Both the position numbers and the translations under genes were made by a program. Below the pieces are notes generated by a model. That model did no database searches. It was not told the origin of the DNA and saw nothing but the letters and a program-made list of their open reading frames with translations. Below are positions 46,601-55,964 of a stretch of 64,000 nucleotides of DNA, piece after piece. The DNA comes from Actinernus sp. WN-2022 (lineage: Eukaryota; Cnidaria; Anthozoa; Actiniaria; Actinernidae), in contig JAOWCC010000936.1 in the NCBI GenBank assembly GCA_030867875.1, positions 75,673,032 through 75,737,031 of the forward strand, given 5' to 3'. Every line of letters starts with the position of its first letter. Position 1 is the stretch's first letter.

Positions 46601-49600
46601 AAATTAGTCAAAATCCCAAACTTGAGAGTTATATAGCATTAAAGATACAGTCCCACAAAGTAAGACAATTTCACAGATACTTGTATGTGGGGGTGCATGC
46701 AAATTGTTACACTCCCTGAGTCATACAAATGTCTGTAAAAATAGCACACTTTACTTGACTATATCTTGGCTTCTTGGTGAGGTATATTACTCTGAAATTA
46801 GGGATTTTGACTAATTTTGCAGTGCACTTTTCAGCAGTATATAGTAAGGATACAACTCTTTGCAATTGGCAATACAGAAACTTATTAAGATAACAAGTAA
46901 ATAAGACCTTGTAAGCTATATTACAGACAGTATAACATGCAAATGTATCACCACTTTTAATGTATTTGCATACTTTCGTGCAAGATTATCCAATCACATA
47001 CAAAAGTGGCTCATCAAATAAACAAACAAAACGACAAATGATTAGCTGTTCATATGTGATTGGACACTTTCATGTAAGTATGGGAATACATTAAAACTGG
47101 TCATACATTTGCACATTGTGCTGTAATCTTTGCTCAAAGATTATGTACTTGAAATAAAGTTTATTTCATTATTTAAAATCCTAAGAAAAATTAGCAGCAT
47201 TATGTATAATCCAGCTCAGAGGTTAAGTTTTGATAATAATGCATTAGTCTAAGAGTGGTTTTTGATTGTGTCATCAAACCACAACCAAATTAAGTAATTA
47301 CAGAGCCAGTAACAGGAGCAAATAAAAATGCAATGAGCCAATCATGAACTGAAGACTCAGGTAATTTGTGATTGGTTTTACTTAAACCAATCACGAGGTA
47401 AAGCAAATGCAATTGTGGATAACTCTTGCTAAAATGAAAATTGACTGCATCATGCTGACCAGAACAGTGTTTGGTTTATTTAAAACTTGACTGGCTGATA
47501 ATTACAAAACATGTTTCACAACCAATACAAAAGCAGAGTATTCAAACACAAACCCAAAGCAATCACATTACTTTCAACACTTAATCATATATATGCTTAA
47601 TAATTATTGAAAACTTCTCTATACCATTGACATACATGTACCTGTTGCTCCAAATGCATCAAGGCAGTGGGTAGGGGCTGCAGATCCATCTTCAGATTCT
47701 ACTGCAGTAGCTAAGGTACACAGGACCATCTCCCTGGAATAGAATCATTGGTTGACTCATTCAAAGTAACTGAAATTATTTCAAGATACATGTGTCATTT
47801 TTGACCTTAACCCTTTCAGCCCTGAGTCTTTGGAAGTGATTTTTAGAGGTAGGCGCGATATCTGCACAATATCGAATATCCGATATTATAGTATTGATAG
47901 TATCAGATATTAGATATTGATAATATCGGATATTTTCTAATTAGATATCTATTAGATAAAGGTCTCTGTCTTCTGCCGAGAGGGTTGATAATCGATACTA
48001 TCGGATATATTCTAATAAGATATCTATTAGATAAAGGTCTCCCTCTCCTCTGAAGGACATTGATATTCGATATTATCGGATATTTTCTAATTAGATATCT
48101 AATAGATAAAGGTCTTTCCTCTGGCAAGAGGGTTGATATTCGATACTATCGGATGTTATTGGATATTTTCTAATTAGATATCTATTAGATAAAGGTCTCC
48201 CTCTCCTCTGAAGGACATCGATATTCGATACTATCGGATATTTTCTAATTAGATATTTATTAGATAAAGGTCTCCCTCTCCTCTGAAGGACATCGATATT
48301 CAATATTATCGGATATTATCGGATATTTTCTAATTAGATATCTATTAGATAAAGGTCTCTGTCTTCTGCCGAGAGGATTGATATTCGATACTATCGGATA
48401 TTTTCTAATTAGATATCTAGCTATTAGATGAAGGTCTCCCTCAGAGTCCTCTGAAGGACATCGATATTCGATATTATCGGATATTTTCTAATTAGATATC
48501 TATTAGATAAAGGTCTCCCTCTCCTCTGAAGGGTATTGATATTCGATATTATCTTATATTTTCTAATTAGATATCTATTAAGATGATATTAGAGAACAGA
48601 TAAATATCTGATAGTATCTGATATTCGATATTCTGCAGATATCGTACCTACATGGATTTTTAGCTACATGTATCTCTAGACCAAACAGAACCCTCCCCCC
48701 CCCCCCCCCCCCTAAGTAAACTGTAGTCATTGTTACCATGGAATTTTCAACTGACCTATAATACTGGGGGCTCAAAGTTTTTAGACGGCCATTTTGAAAG
48801 AAGTTGTGGATATAATACTTGACAGAGCTGGCTGGAAGTTTGTATGGAGGAATACATACAGAGAATTTCAGGCTTTTTAAAGCCTTTTTCACCATTTATA
48901 GAGTGCTGGAGGACATCATTAAATCTGATGAGAGCTTCAATCAGCACTTTCTCAAAGAACCGAGTTTGTGCCAGTTTATTGTGATAGAGAAAGAGCCTCA
49001 TTTCCCACTCGTGAATGGGCCAGGACGACTTCTGTCACTTTAGCGTGGGCTTTATAAATGGGGGTCTGGAGCCACCTATCATAGCTTTTTTGGAATATTG
49101 GACAATATTTACTTGCCATTGATTCCAATATGAAGGTATTAGGTCAAAATGGCTTTAGACTTCTTCTATGTTTTGAAGAATGAAGATGGGGGAGTGCTAT
49201 GCCGCAGGTGGATTGGATTTCCCGGCATGCTTTGCGGTTAGAGTGGTTGACAGAATTTAGCTTGCTCTGAAGTGCTTATGGAATGGTGGCTTGGTGCTGG
49301 GCAAGTTTCAGTGTTCAGGGACAGAAAGTGAGGATAGTGGAAACTTAAAAGCCTATATTTGATGTGAAACATGCATTTTTGTAAGAAAATTTAGAATCTG
49401 AGGAGAACTATTTTTTTCTGTCAGTGTGATTTTAGTCTTTTTTTCTGAAATGAAATAATGTAAACTGTAGTTAACTACTGCAAAGAAAGGAGGATTTAGA
49501 TGAAATGATTCAATTTTAATATGCCTAAATGCATTTCAGTAGAATCATTTCTCTATACATTACATGTATGTTGTGTGTTAATCTCAGGTCAAAATTGCTC

Positions 49601-51875
49601 CTTCAACTTAGCCAGATTGAAATCCTCAAAGCAAGTAACCAGTAAAACACAACAAATGTCGTGTTTGGGGCTGAAAGGGTTAAGAGCTTAAATACTGTGC
49701 TAACCGGGAGACGGTTGTAGTTTGTATTGATCACTTTTTAATGTCTGTTAGTGATTCCTGGGCAGTTTAGCTTTGATTTAGGGTGGTTTTTGCTTTCTTG
49801 AATTCCACTCTCTATAATTAAACTACCCAGGAATTGCTAACAGACATTAAATAAGTAATCACTACAAAGGTAAACAAAGGTTTATGACGCATTTTATTAA
49901 ATTTAAGAGAATTTCTGTGATAACTCATTGTCTTACTCACAATCTGATTTCGGCAGGTGTAAAGTACAGACCACAGGTCAGGTCACAATACATGCAAAGG
50001 ATTACGAGTTCGAGCCTGAGTAGGGCAGATCAGCACTCAAAAAACGTTCTTCTCTCGTTTACCTTCTCTTCTTGTTTACCTGTGAACCCTAGCTCTAGGT
50101 GTCAGAGTGAGAACCAGTCATTTACCCGTGAACTTGTTCGATGGTTAGGGTTAGGTTTGTGGTTCGGGTTAGGATTTGTCTTAGAATTAACAATAATTAA
50201 CAATAATTCTGAGACAATTTCTAACCCGAACCACAAACCTAATTACCCTAACCTAGGGTTCACAGGTAAACAAGAAGGGAAGATAAACGAGAGAAAAACG
50301 TTTTTCGAGCACTCCAACTTGGTCTGAAAAACTGTAAACAGCCCGAAAAAAATCACTGACGGGATATATCAGTAATATGTAAAGCACCATGAGACCTTGG
50401 TTATATGGTGCTATATAAATATGGCCATTATTATTATTAATCCTTTGCGTGTACTGTGACCTGACCTGTACTTTACACCTGCCGATCTGATTTGCTCTGC
50501 TGGCACATGCAGTCCATCGATCAACAGACAACAATTTTAAAGATGTCTTTACAGAAATCACAAGCCAAGTTAAAGAATGGTAGCTTGGTTATGCTAAAAC
50601 AATAATTTTAGACTTCTTGCACTTGGTTTCTATCGACCATGATAGTCAACTCAGGACTTTGCTACATTCCAACTACAGTATCAGATGTTACAGTTCACCA
50701 TTAAATTAACATCAATTCTGATTGGAAAAAATATTGATCACATGCCATGATAGTTATCATCTGCAGATATTAACTATAAGGCATTACATTGTATATCCCA
50801 GAGTATCCAATCGATAAAATCGATAACCAATACCAATCGATGAAAATCGATATCAATCGATATCAATTTATCGATTGATACTGGAAATCGATGAAAATCG
50901 ATAAGAAGGGTTTGTGTGACTATCGATTTTATCGATTTCCAATATCAATCGATAATTTAACTTCATCGATTTTATCGATTTCCGATTTCTGCATTGGAGG
51001 TGACCAAGCTGCCCGCGATCGTTGGTTACTTTCAATGAATTACCACGCTCCCCCCTTTTCTTTGTAGCTGTAAAGCGCTCCCCTATGGCCACTTCAAATG
51101 TGCACTCTTGGTAGCCTTTAACCGTACAATTTATAGATACTTCTGATAGTTTTGCTTGTGTAGCCATGACTTGACGAGTAACGTCCGTTCACTGCTCACT
51201 TTCGTCTCGTGGGAAAACAAAGCCGTCTAAATGGCTTGTCACGTATCAGGATATCGACGGGTTATAATTAAAAACGAAACTTGATTCTTATCAAACAGAA
51301 TGAAAACAATCGATACTAATCGATTAATCGATTTTTATCGATTGGCACCTTTTTTGTGTGACTATCGATTTTCATCGATTGACCGATATCAATCGATATC
51401 AATTAGTTAATTATATCGATTGATATCGATTTATCGATTGGCTTTCCGATGATCCATTTTCATCGATTGGGTACTCCGGGTGTATATACATGTCGTTCAC
51501 CGCCGAGGTGGATTAAACAGCCTAAAATGGTTTAACATTGATACAATGTAGGTGCATTACTTGTCTTCAGCGTGGACTAACATATGGCGCCGCGTCCGTG
51601 GATTGAACCTGGTTCCCCTTAATATGAAAGGACTTTCAAAAATCCCGCGCAGACGGATCTCACCTGTTCAGAGCCATTTTGGGATTATAAAACGTCATCG
51701 CTTTCCCGGGGTTGCTGTGAAATTCGTTCACTAAAATACTGACACCATGCTCAACTGCCTCATTATTTGATGGTTCCTTTGTTGTTTCGGATGTAAAGAC
51801 TTTCTTTTCTTCTTTTAACGCCTTCAACATAGCCCTGTGCTTTGCTCTCCTCCTCACTCTGCGACTGTCAGCCAT
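40656..51875 (-). CDS. TRMT1L: TRMT1-like tRNA (guanine-N2) methyltransferase, 7 exons, 575 aa
   Basis: SAM-dependent N2-methyltransferase of tRNA guanines; human TRMT1L is reported to act on position 27 of tRNA-Tyr, while TRMT1 makes m2,2G26. Exons on the minus strand: 51875-51664, 47733-47642, 45756-45285, 44760-44548, 42967-42695, 42236-41916, 40800-40656. All phases fit and total exactly 576 codons including the stop. Motifs: FYNPKMALNR near residue 65, SAM-site LDAFGATG at 95-102 followed by IMGLQWAKM, catalytic-type LDPFG at 261-265, VTRRHYSAHATRTEY, a Cys-rich CxxC segment (CTVCHERVVC ... CLPCDC) around 380-410, and ATHFDPKAVRTNA near the C-terminus. The match is clearly to TRMT1L (IMGLQWAK, RTEY) rather than TRMT1. 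It starts close to the catalytic domain and lacks the long zinc-finger N-terminus of the human protein. Residues about 130-245 hold a low-complexity insertion between SAM motifs. Confidence 0.93.
40885..41400 (+). pseudogene. Broken LINE reverse transcriptase
   Basis: Translation in shifting frames gives FLHLKKAFDKVDHEILLSKL, then WFKSYLGNRTQKCFVN and CGVP, then MYADDT, which are reverse-transcriptase motifs in the right order. Frameshifts and stops occur between them, so it is dead. It lies just upstream, in TRMT1L orientation, of the last TRMT1L exon, i.e. inside that intron. Confidence 0.7.
41377..41660 (+). repeat. About 66-bp tandem repeat
   Basis: TCTAAGTGGAGAAGCTGTGC, CTACGCAGTGGCTACGC and GGCTACACGGATAACC recur from 41377, with copies at 41473 and 41539. 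In the last TRMT1L intron. Confidence 0.8.
42513..42653 (+). mobile_element. Short inverted-repeat element
   Basis: CAATTGAAGGGTTGTGTGC with AAAAAGGGC at the left and GCCCTTTTTGGAC, ACCCTTCAATTG at the right, 141 bp, in a TRMT1L intron. Confidence 0.65.
43154..44025 (+). mobile_element. CAGTGAAACCTGTATTAAGC element
   Basis: Left end CAGTGAAACCTGTATTAAGC; right end GTGTCCGCTCAGTTTCACTT is its approximate inverse. TATTAAGCGGACA motifs are scattered within. No transposase seen, so it is non-autonomous. Confidence 0.5.
44240..44410 (+). mobile_element. GTTACTGTACGG-family repeat
   Basis: Contains ACCATTTCAATGTCATGGCA and GCCGTACAGTAACCGTG. Related copies at about 11700-11890 (GACATTGAAATGGCTTTCCC) and 34190-34280 (GACACTGAAATGGCTTTCC). 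Confidence 0.5.
45005..45228 (+). mobile_element. CACTTAGACAACGAGAAC-family element, copy C, one minisatellite unit
   Basis: Same subterminal blocks as copies A and B, with a single AAGTTGAAATGCTATTGTCT unit in the middle. It lies in the TRMT1L intron between 44760 and 45285. Confidence 0.65.
46580..46846 (+). mobile_element. Inverted-repeat element in TRMT1L intron
   Basis: CTACTAAAAAGAGCACCTCA and AATTAGTCAAAATCCC at the left mirror GGGATTTTGACTAATTTTGC and GTGCACTTTTCAGCAG at the right. Confidence 0.65.
46919..47128 (+). mobile_element. Inverted-repeat element in TRMT1L intron
   Basis: ATTACAGACAGTATAACATG with CAAATGTATCACCAC at the left mirrors GTCATACATTTGCAC and TGTGCTGTAAT at the right; an inner CACATACAAAAGTG/CATATGTGATTGG pair is also visible. 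Confidence 0.6.
47860..48645 (+). repeat. AT-rich satellite, about 75-bp units x9
   Basis: Unit contains TCGGATATTTTCTAATTAGA and TATCTATTAGATAAAGGTCT plus CTCTCCTCTGAAGGACATCG. Copies at about 47943, 48018, 48093, 48176, 48251, 48336, 48411, 48492 and 48569. GATATTCGATACTATCGGATA blocks are self-complementary. The minus-strand frames through it are repeat-derived. It lies just upstream, in gene sense, of TRMT1L exon 2. Confidence 0.92.
49721..49868 (+). mobile_element. Inverted-repeat element
   Basis: TTTTTAATGTCTGTTAGTGA with TTCCTGGGCAGTTTA at the left mirrors TAAACTACCCAGGAATTGC and TAACAGACATTAAATAAG at the right. In the first TRMT1L intron. Confidence 0.7.
49951..50484 (+). mobile_element. 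534-bp element with three nested inverted pairs
   Basis: Outer ends CGGCAGGTGTAAAGTACAG and inverse CTGTACTTTACACCTGCCG. Inside are ACCTGTGAACCCTAG/CTAGGGTTCACAGGT and a central pair around AGGTTTGTGGTTCGGGTTAG, the loop holding AACAATAATTAACAATAATT. Confidence 0.75.
50797..51480 (-). mobile_element. 684-bp terminal-inverted-repeat element carrying a gene-like ORF
   Basis: Ends CCCAGAGTATCCAATCGAT and the inverse of ATCGATTGGGTACTCCGGG, with TGTATAT directly flanking both sides (50790-50796 and 51481-51487). Both subterminal regions are arrays of ATCGAT/TATCGATT motifs. The centre (50990-51300) has no such repeats and carries a minus-strand ORF. The element lies in the first TRMT1L intron, on the same strand. 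Confidence 0.8.
50990..51167 (-). CDS. ORF cargo with weak HIRAN-like pattern
   Basis: From ATG at 51167 the minus strand encodes MATQAKLSEVS, then VKGYQECTFEVAIGERF, GNSLKVTND and RGQLGHLQ before running into ATCGAT-repeat codons. The spacing V.GY...VG E....GN..V..D.G..GHL resembles the HIRAN fold found N-terminal in some helicase and transposon proteins; this is a weak by-eye match. It is probably a captured first exon or domain fragment, not a complete gene. Confidence 0.35.
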
Positions 51876-51919
51876 TTTGACTCGTTTTTCGTTTCCAGAC
51901 CTCTCTCTAAAATCTATAA

Positions 51920-52432
51920 GACAGCACAGGCTAACCATCCTCCCATTTTGTGTATTTGTCACCGATGTTTTAATAACCATTATTTCTCTTCTAGCTGATC
52001 GCCGCGCTGCTGTTCTCTCTAGAAAGCCTCTGGAACCAAGATACCTTTTGACTTGATTCTGCTGTGAATTTGTTGATTTAGCGCGCGCTCATAATACAGC
52101 TCGGGTTTCCTGTGGCTCAGGTTTGTTTACATATAGCTCGAGCCGACACCGCGGCAAAACGCATTGCGCACGCGCGGCCTCCGCTCGAGCCTACATAAAA
52201 ATACACGTGTAGTTGGCGAGATGAGCCACAGGAAGCCCGAGCTATATGTAAACAAACCTGAGCCACAGGAAACCCGAGCTGTATTATGAGCGCGCACTAA
52301 ATCAACACCGTTACACAAATCATTTCAAAAGGTATTTTATTTAACAATTTGCAAAGAAATAATGGATTATTAAAACATCAGTGACAAATACACAAAATGG
52401 GAGGTTGGTTAGCCTGTGAAGACAGTAAGACA
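51920..52432 (-). promoter_or_regulatory. TRMT1L upstream region inside a large imperfect palindrome
   Basis: Starting about 45 bp upstream of the TRMT1L start codon, 51924-51985 recurs in inverse orientation at 52361-52418, and 52040-52140 recurs in inverse orientation at 52205-52335. The inner arms include a GCGCGC-flanked segment with CTCGGGTTTCCTGTGGCTCA. The two arm pairs are interrupted by unmatched sequence (51986-52039 and 52336-52360). The promoter is inferred from position only; no TATA box is evident. Confidence 0.5.
52040..52335 (+). mobile_element. 296-bp inverted-repeat element upstream of TRMT1L
   Basis: ATACCTTTTGACTTGATT ... TTGATTTAGCGCGC ... CTCGGGTTTCCTGTGGCTCA ... and the inverse of each. 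A third, shorter copy of GAGCCACAGGAAGCCCGAGC sits inside the loop at 52223-52242. Confidence 0.7.
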
Positions 52433-52677
52433 GGGAACCCAGAGACTTCCCACGTGACACGATTTTTCTCACGCATATACATGTACATTTTGCCGAGTAT
52501 GTGATAAGTGAGGAAATACGGTAGAAGAGGATCTGTGACTATTTTGCTGTCTAATATTAGGAGTCTCACGAAGAAGAATGTACAATAATACTATGGCTAA
52601 TACTATATTTTTTTTAACACCTCTTTTCTGAGCTATCTACATATTATTAATCTTGCCTTTCTCATCCAATTTGTCAA

Positions 52678-53004
52678 TGGGCTATTGCACTTAATATGCG
52701 TAACCCCCCCTGTTGAGGACCAAGGAATTCTGCGGGGTCACCAGAGAATTTTTCAAGGAATTCTTTGGGGATACCATATAAATAGAGAGGAATTCTTTGG
52801 GGGCACATATCAAATTTAGAGGAATTCTTTGGGGATAAAGTGAATATTTGGACAATTCTTCAGGGGTTGAAGTCAATTATTCAGGGTAACACTACTTTCC
52901 ACCATGGAATTCTTCAGGTGTTTTAATTTCAGAGGAATTCTTTAGGGTACAACTCAAAATATGGTCCTCAACAGGGGGGGTACGCAAATTAAGTGCAATA
53001 GCCC
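52678..53004 (+). mobile_element. MITE with internal GGAATTCTTTGGGG repeats
   Basis: Ends GGGCTATTGCACTTAATATG and inverse, followed by poly-C/TGTTGAGGACCA and its inverse. The interior is built of about seven variants of AGGAATTCTTTGGGGAT. Confidence 0.85.
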
Positions 53005-53357
53005 AATCCTTACCATGACTAGTAGAGAAAAAAGTAGTCAAGGAACACACAAGAACTTTTGTCTTCAAGCCAACTTGGTTCCAGATCCCCTTAAATTAAC
53101 TTTTTTTACCGAACGACCGACCCATGCATCATCACCAGCCAGAAGGCAATGATAAATGAAACATTTTATTGGGATGGCCTAATAAGTTTATGTACATTAA
53201 TAAAATAATAACAAACAAATCTTTTTGTCCATAATGAGCACCAGTACTATATCAGGGGTTGATCACAATTCAAGGGAAACTGGCTTACCTGCAATGGACC
53301 TGCTGGAGGTTCTTCTGGGTGTTTTTAGTTTTTTTTGCTCATTTCAGATCAAGCTCG

Positions 53358-53819
53358 GTTGAAATTTAAAGTGCATATAAGCCCTAGCCAGTTATCTTTG
53401 ATATCGATTGTACATGAAGTGGATAGTCCAACCATAGAATATTTCTTGATTTGGGTGTTGCGTCTACAAGATATAAAGGTTTATATTTCCAATATGCTAA
53501 TGCATGATGTGATGTCATCACCGACATCACTTATTATACAAAAGCATGCTGGCAGAGACAAATTACCTATTTGTAAATTCTAAGTTATATTTGAAGCTTA
53601 TCAAAGTGATTTTACAAAAAAAATATTCTAAATTAGAAAATAGCTTAATTCATAAGCGCAAAGAAATCACATCATTAACATCAGTTGGTAAAATAAACCT
53701 TTAACTCTCGTAGATGTAACACCCAAATCAAGAAATATTCTACCGTTGAACTATTCACTTCATGTACAATCGATATCAAAGATAACTGGCGAGGGCTTAT
53801 AATATGTACTTTAACTCCA
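53358..53819 (+). mobile_element. ATTTCTTGATTTGAGTGTTG-family MITE, copy 3, best preserved
   Basis: Terminal inverted repeats of more than 90 bp: left AAAGTGCATATAAGCCCTAG and GATATCGATTGTACATGAAG; right inverted CTTCATGTACAATCGATATC and GGGCTTATAATATGTACTTT. It lies between TRMT1L and the DUF3504-like gene. Confidence 0.75.
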
Positions 53820-54522
53820 AGCAGAAAATTAGAACAAGTATGCAATGCTGATGAGGGAATTTAGAGATTAACTGTCCCTGAACAAACAAAGAAAACCGAG
53901 GTGATCATGGTTTCTATCGATGGTCAATATCCAACCCAATTTGAATTCCCAAAATTTGATAAACTTTACTAATTTGGATTAGGCCATGCCCGGGGGGGTG
54001 ACTCCCATATAAAAGGGGTAGGGATGCTAGTCGGAGATTTTCGATTTGACCCCTAAGAGGTACTAAAATGGGCGTGGCTCAAGCTTATTTTGACCCCTAA
54101 AAGATAATAAAAATGTAAATTGATAACAGCTTTTTTGTTCAATTGACACCCGACCCCGAAAAGGTACCGCTTTACATAGAAATGTCTGTGTTTGATGGTG
54201 GATACCCTAAGTGGTACCAAACTCCTGATTTCATGCACCCTTCCTTTTTTCCATTTCTCGTATATGGTAAATTGTCTGGCCAACCCAAAATATTGGCTTC
54301 TTAAAAAAACAGGAATAATTAAAGTGGAAGTCTGAGCCATGCATGCACGCAAATCATAGGTCAGAGAATATGGCAAGTCACAAAAAAACACTTTCATCTC
54401 TGGTTCAAGGGGCACTGTCAATCGAATTGAACCTTCAAGTTTCTTTAAAACAGAACTATCAAAATAACACCCCGAGATATAAGTAAAATACCATGCTTTT
54501 CAGACATTTTTGATAAAGGATG

Positions 54523-54775
54523 GTAAATATGTATTAGATAGTTTCTGAGGCACGCAGCAATATTAGATATATTGCAGTCAGCTGAGGGCTATGCAGCGTT
54601 AAAGGAAAATCTGCACGCCTTACTGCGACACGGGATAATAACGAAGTAAATGTTTATTTAAAACATAACTCTTGTTCTGTTTTAGATGATCAGTGCTTTA
54701 GGAAACTAGCTAGTGACCACGTCAGCAATATATCTAATATTGCTGCGTGCCGAAGAAACTATCTAATATATTTAC
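54523..54775 (+). mobile_element. Hairpin element carrying a copy of the neighbouring gene's intron end
   Basis: Arms of about 52 bp (GTATTAGATAGTTTCTGAGG and CACGCAGCAATATTAG, then the inverse GCTGCGTGCCGAAGAAACTA) enclose 54588-54725. That cargo matches 55170-55307 base for base except four substitutions, with no gaps. A direct repeat ATTTACTATTCAGTAGCCCA follows at 54771 and again at 54960. Confidence 0.85.
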
Positions 54776-55059
54776 TATTCAGTAGCCCACCCCATTGTTC
54801 TCTCTCTTGCACAATAATCAGTGTTTTCATGAGAACAATAGGGTTATGTAATACTAAAAACACATCAGCCAATGAAAAAACGAGATTTTTTTCATGAATA
54901 GGCCTGATTAATGCCTTTATTGCTTTTTTTCTCTTGGGATGCTATCAATACTTATATATTTACTATTCAGTAGCCCACGTCATTGTTCTCTCTCTGCACT
55001 CTCTAAGCGCAATTGAATAATTGGTATTGAACAACCCGGTTCCGACGCAGTTGAGTATA

Positions 55060-55609
55060 ATGAGTTCACTTTTTTGGGAAGACGAGGACGAGTTGGCAAT
55101 ATTTATCACACAGAAAATTGCTGCCGAGAAAGAAGGTAAATATGAAACATATTTTTGTGTTCAAATCATGCTATGCAGCGTTAAAGGAAAATCTGCGCGC
55201 CTTACTGCGACACAGGATAATAACGAAGTAAATGTTTATTTAAAACATAACTCTTGTTCTGTTTTAGATGACCAGCGCTTTAGGAAACTAGCTAGTGACC
55301 ACGTCAGACCTAGACAAGTTTGGGAAAAGTTGTGTTTCTGATAATAGTCGGAAGAAGTGGATCTGGGTCTTGAGGTTGTACGAAGAATGGCGTGAGCGAT
55401 GGAACGAAACTGTCTTAGCTGATCCATACCTCAGGGAAGCTGTGGTCAATGAAGCATTGGAAAGCATGTCAGACGATGAGTTGGACGAAGTTCTGGCAAA
55501 GTTCGTATCTGAAGTCCAAAAGACAGACGGAGAAGAATACCCAGGGAAGACGCTGTATGAGATGGTCTGTTGTATTCAAGCGTACTTACGAAACGTACAA
55601 TTAATTTAG
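55060..55609 (+). CDS. Small two-exon gene, DUF3504-like (QRICH1/ZMYM/Crypton-type) N-terminal domain
   Basis: Exon 1 is 55060-55135 (ATG, MSSLFWEDEDELAIF), exon 2 is 55308-55609; the phase-1 GT-AG junction gives 125 aa ending in TAG. The second exon has LDKFGKS, WIWVLRLYEEWRERWN, and FVSEVQKTDGEEYPGKTLY followed by IQAYLR. This is the pattern of the domain found N-terminal to Crypton-type tyrosine recombinases and in QRICH1 and ZMYM proteins (E.rk.dG..YP..TLY). The recombinase catalytic part is absent, so it may be a domesticated or truncated transposon gene. The intron is also open in the exon 1 frame to 55341, so intron retention would give a different short protein. A 138-bp copy of the intron end sits at 54588-54725. 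Confidence 0.6.
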
Positions 55610-55708
55610 CTATGTGGTAAAGACAGCTAGAAGTAGACTAGCTTCAAATATGATTAAATGGAGATTTTGTGTATTTGTCTGATTGTCTTTCTTTCAAATG
55701 TTACATTT

Positions 55709-55964
55709 GAAAGCAAAGGCTCTTAGAAAAACGGTAGCGGCAGATTTTTTTATCGGAAGGGAAATTAGCAGGGGTAAACTTACACGCACTGTATTGGACA
55801 CACAGCAATATTTTTAATATTGCAGCTAAAAATATTGCAGCTCGCAGGCTGCAATATTTTTAATATTGCTGTGTGGTCAATTTAGTGCGTATATGTTTAC
55901 CCCTGTTAATTTCCCTTCTGACAAAAAAGACCGCTCCCGTGTTTCTAAGAATGTTTGCTTTCAA
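55709..55964 (+). mobile_element. 256-bp hairpin element downstream of the DUF3504-like gene
   Basis: Arms of about 110 bp: GAAAGCAAAGGCTCTTAGAA ... GGGAAATTAGCAGGGGTAAA ... CACACAGCAATATTTTTAAT and their inverse. The loop is TTGCAGCTAAAAATATTGCA-like. The GCAATATT ends recall the cargo-bearing hairpin at 54523. Confidence 0.75.

Noticed and set aside
47903..48303. Minus-strand frames with repeated RGRPLSNRYLIRKYP
   Set aside because: Product of the 75-bp satellite; the periodicity is at DNA level.
49884..50561. Overlapping frames of 100-147 codons
   Set aside because: They read through the arms of the inverted-repeat element 49951-50484 and mirror each other.
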